Positions 7,641-13,174 of a stretch of 13,174 bases of DNA are shown here, piece after piece. The notes beneath the pieces are model-generated. The model ran no database searches and was not told where the DNA came from. It was given only the letters and a program-made list of their open reading frames with translations. Position numbers and translations under genes: made by a program. How positions within the stretch are numbered: the first letter of the stretch is position 1; the number at the start of each line of letters is the position of its first letter. This DNA is from CAOJBM01 sp051872535 (GTDB lineage Bacteria > Bacillota_I > Bacilli_A > RF39 > UBA660), in assembly GCA_051872535.1 (NCBI GenBank), contig JBJEDY010000026.1, positions 1 to 13,174 on the forward strand. Direction: 5' to 3'.

Positions 7641-8759
7641 TTATAATTTTATCTTTTTCTTATTAATAATATTATTTGTTTCACTACGTAATATCGCATA
7701 TATAATTGAAGCCAAAGGTAAGCCAATAATCATACCAGTAATACCCATTAAACTACCACCAACCATAACTGCTATTAGTGTCCACATAGCAGATAGTCCA
7801 ACTGAATTTCCTACTACTTTTGGATAAATGAAATTATTTTCTATTTGTTGAATAATTAAGAATACAATTATAAATAATAAGGCTTGAACTGGATTAATAA
7901 CTGCAATTAATATTGCTCCTACACAAGCAGCAATCATTGCTCCAAACATTGGAATTAATGCAGTAAAAGAAATTAATACAGAAATAATTAAAGCATATGG
8001 TAATTTCATTATTGTCATTACGACAAAGAAGATACACCCTAAAATTATTGCTTCAAAGCATTGTCCTGATATAAAATTTGTAAAAGTTCTATTAGCTAAA
8101 TCGGCTATTTCAATTACTTTATCAGCAACTTCTTTCTTTGTATAAGCATATAGTATTTTTTTAAAACCTCTTGCTAAATATTCTTTTTGACTAAGCGCAT
8201 ATATAGCAAAGACAATAGCAGTAACAAATGTTACTATTCCAGAAACAATACCTGTAATAATATTAAAGAAACTATTAACAAAATAATTTAGCACTGTTAC
8301 CATTATACTATTAATCGTTGTTGAATCACTAAATGTTTCAATTATCTTATCTTGTAATTCAGGATAACTTTCTAATAAACTAACAGCCCATTCTTCCTTA
8401 TCTTTAATAAAGCCTGGTATAACATCAATCAATAATTCGATATTTTCAATTAGTTCAGGAATTAGTAAGAAACATATTAAAACAATTATTGCTAAAAAGA
8501 TAACTAAAGATAAAACTATCGATATAGCTCTTATTAATGACTTATTATATTTTTTTATATGTTTTTTTAGAAAATTTTCTATCTTTGTACAAGGAAGATT
8601 TAAAATAAACGCTATAACAGCACCAATTACAAAAGGTGTAAATAATTTCCAAACCTTTAATAGAAAATGACCAATAGTACCTAAATTATTAAGTCCCCAA
8701 AACAGAATAACACCAAAGGCTACTATTATCATTATTCTTTTCATACATTTTAAATCCAT
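7641..8759 (-). CDS. AI-2E family (YtvI/PerM-like) membrane permease
   Basis: This 372-residue polytopic membrane protein has about eight hydrophobic segments, including roughly 8-26, 38-56, 78-101, 160-189, 234-252, 256-275, 278-304 and 324-356. The family signature is in the C-terminal half: IPMFGAMIAA (269-278) and QQIENNFIYPKVVGNSVGL (304-322). A large extracytoplasmic loop follows the third segment. Members are proposed to export small molecules or ions; TqsA (AI-2 export) and Na+/H+ antiporters are examples, so a precise substrate cannot be given. Length is normal. The ATG at 8759 has AGGAG eight bases upstream. It is transcribed alone, divergent from the cation efflux gene, and ends at the terminator at 7592-7626. 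Confidence 0.88.
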   Translation of the reverse strand: MDLKCMKRIMIIVAFGVILFWGLNNLGTIGHFLLKVWKLFTPFVIGAVIAFILNLPCTKIENFLKKHIKKYNKSLIRAISIVLSLVIFLAIIVLICFLLIPELIENIELLIDVIPGFIKDKEEWAVSLLESYPELQDKIIETFSDSTTINSIMVTVLNYFVNSFFNIITGIVSGIVTFVTAIVFAIYALSQKEYLARGFKKILYAYTKKEVADKVIEIADLANRTFTNFISGQCFEAIILGCIFFVVMTIMKLPYALIISVLISFTALIPMFGAMIAACVGAILIAVINPVQALLFIIVFLIIQQIENNFIYPKVVGNSVGLSAMWTLIAVMVGGSLMGITGMIIGLPLASIIYAILRSETNNIINKKKIKL

Positions 8760-8787
8760 TCTAATTACTCCTATCTTTTCTTTTACT

Positions 8788-8816
8788 ATTATATCAAATC
8801 ATAATATGTTTATAAA
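8788..8816 (-). promoter_or_regulatory. Promoter of the AI-2E family gene
   Basis: On the minus strand TATAAT (8788-8793) lies 17 bases from TTTATA (8811-8816), four of six matches to the -35 consensus. The predicted start is close to the ribosome site AGGAG before the ATG at 8759. Confidence 0.55.
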
Positions 8817-8846
8817 GTATTACCTTTGTTATATTTAATTAATTAT

Positions 8847-8875
8847 TTGACAATACTTCGATTAATTATCATAAT
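8847..8875 (+). promoter_or_regulatory. Promoter of the cation efflux gene
   Basis: A perfect -35 box TTGACA (8847-8852) is followed after exactly 17 bases by CATAAT (8870-8875). A second candidate, an extended -10 box TGATATAAT (8891-8899), lies closer to the ATG at 8917, so two starts are possible. The ribosome site is GGTGA at 8905-8909. Confidence 0.6.
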
Positions 8876-8916
8876 GCCTTAATTAATATATGATATAATC
8901 TAACTGGTGATATTAT

Positions 8917-9771
8917 ATGCAAAATAGTTTAATAATTAGTTTAATATCAAATACAATAATTGCAACTTTAAAACTAATTGGAGGATTAATATTCGGTTTA
9001 TCATCATTATTAGCTGATGGTATTCATACTTCTACTGATGTTATAACAAATATTATTTCAATTATCAGTAGTAAACTTACTAAGAAAAGAAAAAATAAAA
9101 AATATCCATTAGGTTTTGGTATGTTAGAATATATTTTTAATGTTGGTATAGGACTTTTAATAACCCTAATTGGTGTATTTTTACTATTTAGAAGTTTTCA
9201 TATTAGTACAATAATTCCTAGTTTAAAAGTTTTATGGATATTAGCTATATCATTTATTTTAAAAGGAATATCAATTTATTTATTAAATAAGCAAGGCAAT
9301 AAAGAACAAAACAAAGTATTAATTATGTTAGCAGAAGAATCTAAAGCTGACTTATATTCAACTATTATGGTCTTCTTTATTACAATCTTTTTACAATGGC
9401 AAAACCAAATTCCACTTTTAAGGTATTTGGATAATATTGGTGGTTTCTTAATAAGTTTACTAATATTTAAAACTGCCTTTGTTATTATAAAAGATAATTT
9501 AAATCATTTAATTGGGATAAACGAATTAGATAAAACAAAATATGAAAAAACAAAAGAAATTGTTGAAAGTTTTCCAAATGTTAAATTAGAAAATGTTGAA
9601 TTTATAAGTTATGGTTCTTATTACTTTGTCGATATAGATATTTTAATGAATGAAAATACAACATTGAAAAAAGTTACTAAAATTGAATCTAGTATTCGAA
9701 ATAGATTGAAATTATCTAATATGAAAGTTAAATATGTAAATATTAATACGATGCCAAATGAAAAGAAGTAA
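8917..9771 (+). CDS. Cation diffusion facilitator (CDF) metal efflux protein
   Basis: The 284-residue protein has six hydrophobic helices (about 5-30, 33-50, 73-93, 103-123, 146-160 and 173-192) and a short cytoplasmic domain (205-280), the layout of CDF proton-coupled divalent metal exporters. The TM2 site is ADGIHTSTD with His37 and Asp41, as in Zn/Fe/Co-type members. In TM5 the usual HxxxD is E141-S-K-A-D145, so a glutamate replaces the first metal ligand. The C-terminal domain has no histidine, unlike many zinc exporters. Metal preference therefore cannot be given; Mn or Fe are as likely as Zn. A loop rich in lysine (54-62, KLTKKRKNKK) follows TM2. It is transcribed alone from a good promoter and ends in a hairpin. 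Confidence 0.87.
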   Translation: MQNSLIISLISNTIIATLKLIGGLIFGLSSLLADGIHTSTDVITNIISIISSKLTKKRKNKKYPLGFGMLEYIFNVGIGLLITLIGVFLLFRSFHISTIIPSLKVLWILAISFILKGISIYLLNKQGNKEQNKVLIMLAEESKADLYSTIMVFFITIFLQWQNQIPLLRYLDNIGGFLISLLIFKTAFVIIKDNLNHLIGINELDKTKYEKTKEIVESFPNVKLENVEFISYGSYYFVDIDILMNENTTLKKVTKIESSIRNRLKLSNMKVKYVNINTMPNEKK

Positions 9772-9802
9772 TTATTATAAATATAAAATACTTCTTTTTT
9801 TT
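9761..9802 (+). terminator. Terminator after the cation efflux gene
   Basis: Arms AAAAGAAGTA (9761-9770) and TACTTCTTTT (9789-9798) pair perfectly and are followed by four more T. The 18-base loop is AT-rich and can partly pair with itself. The gene's stop (9769-9771) lies at the end of the first arm. Confidence 0.65.
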
Positions 9803-9872
9803 ATATATTTTTGGTTACTTTTCGATTTTATTAAAAAGTATTAATCCTATTTATTATAAATCTTATCAAATT

Positions 9873-10790
9873 CTATATTTTTTTTACTAATCCTTTTCCT
9901 CTTTCAGAATCCATCAAATAAGATAAATAATCCCCATATATATTTATCATATTTGGTAATTTGTATTGATTTATTATAGATTTGTAATCTTTTAATAATT
10001 TTATTTTTTCTTCGGGTCTAGCTAACATTTTATTAAGTATTCCATTAACATCTGTTAAAATTTGAGTTGGAATAACTACTTCTTGTTCATTAAAGAAATA
10101 TTGATATTTTTCTGGTGCTATTAAAGTTTCAACTATATATAAATTATCTTCTTCTTCAATATACTCATCAGAATCTTCATAAACACTATTATTGTGCACA
10201 CTTTCATTTCTAAGTCCCATGAAAAAATATGGGCTTACACTTTCATCACTTTCTGTATATAAAAATTTAGTTGATTTTGGCGAAAATCTATCTATTCCAT
10301 TTAAACTCATAAATTTATTTTTATCAAAATTTATACATCCATAATTAAATCTTTCTAATTCAGCAAGTTTTTCAAAAATATCACATTTTATAGATATTTT
10401 ATAATAGTTTATTGCTCTTGATAGATTTTTTTCATCATATTCTACTACTTTATCTTTATGAGCAATTATCAACTTAAGCATATCATATGATGATATTGTC
10501 AAATCAGGATCATAATCTAATACTTTTTTTCTAAAATCCCTAAAATATTCACTGCTTAAATTTTTAAAATCAATTCCAAGCATATGATTAATATTTTTTT
10601 GTTTTATTTCAAACTCTATTTCTGTCTGATCACTAAATATAATATTATATTTTCTATTTGCATATTTAGTTTCAAATAAATTCAATCCATTTTCTAATTT
10701 TTTCATAGCTATTATACAATATTCCATTCCAGGATATGGCACTTTATTTGCCCATAAATTAACATACTCTAATTCTTTCTTTGATATCAT
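9873..10790 (-). CDS. Partner of the dual-HEPN protein; possible BECR-fold (PBECR-like) nuclease
   Basis: This 305-residue soluble protein has no signal peptide or membrane segment. I do not recognise it with certainty. The stretch YNIIFSDQTEIEFEIK (48-63) followed by NINHMLGID (66-74) resembles the strand plus HLLGL-type motif of phage Barnase-EndoU-ColicinE5/D-RelE-like (PBECR) domains. Later FSPKSTKFLYT (169-179), SPYFFMGLR (186-194) and YIVETLI (218-224) fit the remaining strands of such a domain. Candidate active-site residues are His69, Lys172 and Lys175. An acidic linker (DSDEYIEEED) lies at 206-215, and a helical tail follows. It begins one base after the stop of the HEPN gene, with its ribosome site AGAAGG inside that gene's end, so the two are co-translated. 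All nine arginines use AGA or AGG. It could be a second effector, an antitoxin or a regulator; the nuclease call is tentative. Confidence 0.8.
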   Translation of the reverse strand: MISKKELEYVNLWANKVPYPGMEYCIIAMKKLENGLNLFETKYANRKYNIIFSDQTEIEFEIKQKNINHMLGIDFKNLSSEYFRDFRKKVLDYDPDLTISSYDMLKLIIAHKDKVVEYDEKNLSRAINYYKISIKCDIFEKLAELERFNYGCINFDKNKFMSLNGIDRFSPKSTKFLYTESDESVSPYFFMGLRNESVHNNSVYEDSDEYIEEEDNLYIVETLIAPEKYQYFFNEQEVVIPTQILTDVNGILNKMLARPEEKIKLLKDYKSIINQYKLPNMINIYGDYLSYLMDSERGKGLVKKI

Positions 10791-10791
10791 T

Positions 10792-12897
10792 TTAATAACC
10801 TTCTTTCTTTAATACTTTATCTATTTCCTCATGAGAATTAATATTTTTATTTTTAAAATAATTAACTATTTCTCTACATTTATCTGAATCAATAATATTA
10901 ATAACACTTATTAAAAAGCTTCTAAATTCATCTGCCTTATTAAAATATATAACTTGCTTAAGAATATCATAATAATCATCAATACTAAGCTTTATTCCAA
11001 GAATTTCTATTTCCGTTTCATTATAATAAGCTGGTCTTAATAATTGACTAAAGTTCATTGCTACAACTTCTTCATTATTTTTACCAAACTCTTTAAAAAC
11101 AAAATTATTACTACTTATCTCATTTAAATAAAAATGTAATAATCTTAATTTATCCAAATTTTCACTATTTTTCTTTATGTATTCTTTCCATTCTGTTCTT
11201 CTTTTTTCATCTATTATAAAAGTTTGTAAATACATTTTTTCAATAAATACTTCATTTCTATAGACTATATTGTTATCTAATATTTGTTTTACATCACTTC
11301 TATATTCAAATAGTTTTTTAAACTTTTCTAACGATATAGTTTTTTTATAAGTATTTTTTCCATTATATATATCAGTAAATTCTATATAGTTTACTGAATC
11401 ATCCAAATAGTCATTTATTATCATTTTATAATTTCCATGAGCTATTGAATTTCTAATGTGATTTATTATACATAAATTTCTAATATATTTTTTACTATCA
11501 AATCTTTTTATCATTTTTTTATTGATAATTGCATTCATTAAATCATTTTCACACATTTTTATGTCATTAAGCATTTTATCTTGTACTATTTTATCAATTT
11601 TTTTAGATTTATTTAAATAATTTTTATATCTTTCAGTTACTATTTTTAAATTATTTCTATATTTATCTATATACTCTTTTTTTTCTATATCTGTTGGATA
11701 TATCAATGATCTATCTATTTCCATATTTACATCATCAAATTCTGATAAATCCATTTTACTAAAGTCAAATTTTTTCTTGTCCAATATTTCTAAGAGATTA
11801 GTACCATTTTTATCTGCTAATAAATTGTCTAATCCAAAATTAAATAAAGAATAAAATCTTATTAAACTTAAAACATTATCAAACATTTTAAAATCACAAA
11901 CAAATTTAAACTTAGAATAATCATTTATTATTCCAATAAAATATATCAATTCAGTTAATCCTAAATAAGCCGTTTTATCACTATTTACTATCTTTTGAAT
12001 AAAAGTTGAAAACATATATCTAGTATGAGCTTTCTCAGGAAGTGTATTCATATATTTCCATATATTTTGTATTATGTTATAATCAATTTCTTTTGCAGTA
12101 AAATCAATAGTGCACTTTTCATTTTTTTCTTCTATTATTGTTTTCCATTTTTTAAATGATTCTTCTAATGGAAGAAGATTCTTATCAGTTGTATTATAAT
12201 ATTGAAACAATCCCAAATCTGTATAAATATTATTTATATTTTCCGGTTTAAGCTTTCTATTGCCTTTAATTTTAATATTTACAGTTGTATCATAATAAAT
12301 AGGAATATAATATTGGTTACCATTTTCATTATATGAAGCATAATCAGCAACAATTAATCTATCATTAATTTCCTTTAACTTACATCTTTTATATTCAGCT
12401 ATTTTGAAACATAAAGATATTAATCCGCTTAAAAATATTATTGTACTTTTACCATCATAATTTATTATTATGTTATTTCCATTTACTACATATCCACCAT
12501 GAGCTAAGGCATTTCTAATAAAATTAATACATACCCCTGCATTTTCAAATTCAACATCATCCAAATACAATTTACCATTTTTCTTAACAAATCCTGATGT
12601 TATTTGCTGTATTGCTTCTTCTGGCACCAACAAATCTTTATCTTCATCAACAACATCTTCTTTATATAAAGATAATATTAATGAAGCAATAATAGCTAAA
12701 ACATTATTAAAATTGTTTATTAACTCTGATCTACTTAATAGTAGTTTTAATATTTCATCCTTATTTAAACCTTTTATTTGAAATGATTCATATAGTTTTA
12801 AAAAATTTTCAAAATACTCAACTGATTCAATTAATTTCATATTAGTATAAAAATCTATACTATCAAGCGAATTAACATTTGAAAATATACTACTCAT
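10792..12897 (-). CDS. Large protein with two HEPN ribonuclease motifs; putative abortive-infection or toxin effector
   Basis: This 701-residue protein carries two RxxxxH motifs of HEPN nucleases. The first is IRNALAHGG, with Arg128 and His133 (codons at 12499-12516). The second is IRNSIAHGN, with Arg482 and His487 (11437-11454). Each is followed by predicted beta-hairpin sequence (NIIINYDGKSTIIFL; YIEFTDIYN) and preceded by helices, as in complete HEPN domains. The roughly 300 residues between and the last 200 match nothing I know. HEPN proteins usually cut RNA in toxin-antitoxin, abortive infection and CRISPR (Cas13, Csm6) systems. The ATG at 12897 was preferred over a GTG at 12909 because GAGGGG sits just before the ATG and overlaps the GTG codon. 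The gene has a strong promoter and heads an operon with the 305-residue gene. All 21 arginines are AGA, unlike neighbouring genes, which suggests transfer. There is no CRISPR array and no MNT-type antitoxin motif nearby. Confidence 0.85.
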   Translation of the reverse strand: MSSIFSNVNSLDSIDFYTNMKLIESVEYFENFLKLYESFQIKGLNKDEILKLLLSRSELINNFNNVLAIIASLILSLYKEDVVDEDKDLLVPEEAIQQITSGFVKKNGKLYLDDVEFENAGVCINFIRNALAHGGYVVNGNNIIINYDGKSTIIFLSGLISLCFKIAEYKRCKLKEINDRLIVADYASYNENGNQYYIPIYYDTTVNIKIKGNRKLKPENINNIYTDLGLFQYYNTTDKNLLPLEESFKKWKTIIEEKNEKCTIDFTAKEIDYNIIQNIWKYMNTLPEKAHTRYMFSTFIQKIVNSDKTAYLGLTELIYFIGIINDYSKFKFVCDFKMFDNVLSLIRFYSLFNFGLDNLLADKNGTNLLEILDKKKFDFSKMDLSEFDDVNMEIDRSLIYPTDIEKKEYIDKYRNNLKIVTERYKNYLNKSKKIDKIVQDKMLNDIKMCENDLMNAIINKKMIKRFDSKKYIRNLCIINHIRNSIAHGNYKMIINDYLDDSVNYIEFTDIYNGKNTYKKTISLEKFKKLFEYRSDVKQILDNNIVYRNEVFIEKMYLQTFIIDEKRRTEWKEYIKKNSENLDKLRLLHFYLNEISSNNFVFKEFGKNNEEVVAMNFSQLLRPAYYNETEIEILGIKLSIDDYYDILKQVIYFNKADEFRSFLISVINIIDSDKCREIVNYFKNKNINSHEEIDKVLKKEGY

Positions 12898-12921
12898 ATA
12901 ACCCCTCACAAAAATTCATAG

Positions 12922-13113
12922 ATAATTTCTTTTGGCGCTTATTATAACATATTTTCAATTTTTAGCAACAATATCTATAATTTTTATTTCTTAAAGAAAA
13001 AGAAACTTTTTATTAACGTATTAATTCTAGATAATAAATATATAAATAGAGATTTTCGCTCTCTTCAGGCGGAAATATTAATATCAGTTCGTAACAATTC
13101 ATTAATTGATTAA
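12922..13113 (+). pseudogene. Possible 3' remnant of a rightward gene
   Basis: A plus-strand frame is open for 63 codons and ends with a TAA at 13111-13113 next to a possible terminator. It has no ATG, GTG or TTG start with a ribosome site and begins directly after a TAG. The last residues, DFRSLQAEILISVRNNSLID, look like ordinary protein rather than translated AT-rich noise, and the DNA there (13047-13095) is richer in G+C and CGN codons than its surroundings. It overlaps the HEPN promoter at its left end. It may be the tail of a gene cut when the HEPN operon arrived. I cannot name the family, and chance remains possible. Confidence 0.3.
12941..12968 (-). promoter_or_regulatory. Strong promoter of the HEPN operon
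   Basis: On the minus strand a perfect TATAAT (12941-12946) is preceded by TGT, so it is an extended -10 box. TTGCTA (12963-12968) forms the -35 box with a 16-base spacer. The leader to the ATG at 12897 is about 35-40 bases and ends with GAGGGG as ribosome site. No inverted repeat overlaps the boxes. Confidence 0.7.
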
Positions 13114-13141
13114 AGTCTCACAAAATAAGGCTTTTTCTTTT
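13112..13141 (+). terminator. Weak possible terminator
   Basis: AAAGTC (13112-13117) can pair with GGCTTT (13129-13134), with one G-T wobble and an 11-base loop. The T-rich run TTCTTTT follows. It lies directly after the TAA of the open frame at 12922-13113, which gives mild support to both. Confidence 0.35.
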
Positions 13142-13168
13142 ATCAAAATTTATCAAAGTTTATTAAAA
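13139..13168. repeat. Three tandem 10-bp units
   Basis: TTTATCAAAA, TTTATCAAAG and TTTATTAAAA follow one another without a gap at 13139-13168, differing at one or two positions. The spacing is about one helical turn, which would fit a protein-binding array, but the units are AT-rich and the array may go on beyond the window. Confidence 0.5.
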
Positions 13169-13174
13169 TAACTT

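Noticed and set aside
8861..8887. Inverted repeat ATTAATTA / TAATTAAT around the -10 box of the CDF gene promoter
   Set aside because: Pure A/T arms of eight bases are expected by chance in this DNA.
9816..9840. Inverted repeat TACTTTT / AAAAGTA as a terminator for the HEPN operon
   Set aside because: It has one G-C pair per stem and no T-run on the minus strand, so it is too weak to call.
13052..13076. Hairpin ATTTTCGC / GCGGAAAT as a small RNA or terminator
   Set aside because: It has one wobble pair, no T-run after it and no clear promoter. It is better explained as part of the open frame at 12922-13113.
13013..13102. Leftward 29-codon open frame beginning MNCYELILIFPPEE
   Set aside because: No ribosome site precedes it, and it lies opposite the better-looking plus-strand frame.
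12898..13174. CRISPR array or Cas13-type direct repeats next to the dual-HEPN gene
   Set aside because: No repeat of 25-40 bases occurs twice in this stretch. Only the 10-bp tandem units and short hairpins are present.

Overview
The window is very AT-rich DNA (well under one third G+C by eye) and gene-dense. It uses AGGAGG/GGTGA-type ribosome sites, TGG for tryptophan and TAA, TAG and TGA as stops. A Gram-positive style MurD-like ligase, a YtqA-type radical SAM protein, an AI-2E/YtvI permease and small XRE regulators all point to a low-GC Firmicute, such as a gut Bacilli, Erysipelotrichia or RF39-like lineage, with a cell wall and the standard genetic code.

Layout. Positions 1-76 (-) hold the start of a secreted or membrane-anchored protein cut by the window edge. 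287-514 (+) is a 75-residue XRE regulator, and it converges on a GH31 glycosidase-like gene (525-2999, -); both genes end inside one shared hairpin. Divergent from GH31 is a YtqA/YhcC radical SAM gene (3095-4015, +) that ends in a clear terminator. 4065-6757 (-) is a two-gene peptidoglycan operon, murL followed by murD2. Together these predict addition of L-Glu to UDP-MurNAc-L-Ala and then epimerisation to D-Glu. 6896-7594 (+) encodes a very small protein-kinase-like protein. 7641-8759 (-) is an AI-2E family permease and 8917-9771 (+) a cation diffusion facilitator.

The right third (about 9873-12969, -) looks accessory. One strong promoter drives a 701-residue protein with two HEPN ribonuclease motifs (RNALAH and RNSIAH) about 350 residues apart. 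It is followed after a single base by a 305-residue protein that may belong to the BECR nuclease fold. All 30 arginine codons in this pair are AGA or AGG, while neighbouring genes mix in many CGN codons, which suggests recent acquisition. The pair has the size, order and tight coupling of an abortive-infection or toxin-antitoxin defence module. It is the best candidate here for an undescribed system.

Downstream of that promoter, at 12922-13113 (+), lies an open frame with no start codon, ending at a weak terminator. It may be the remnant of the gene that flanked the insertion. Three tandem 10-bp units follow at the window edge. No rRNA, tRNA, CRISPR array or complete insertion sequence was seen.
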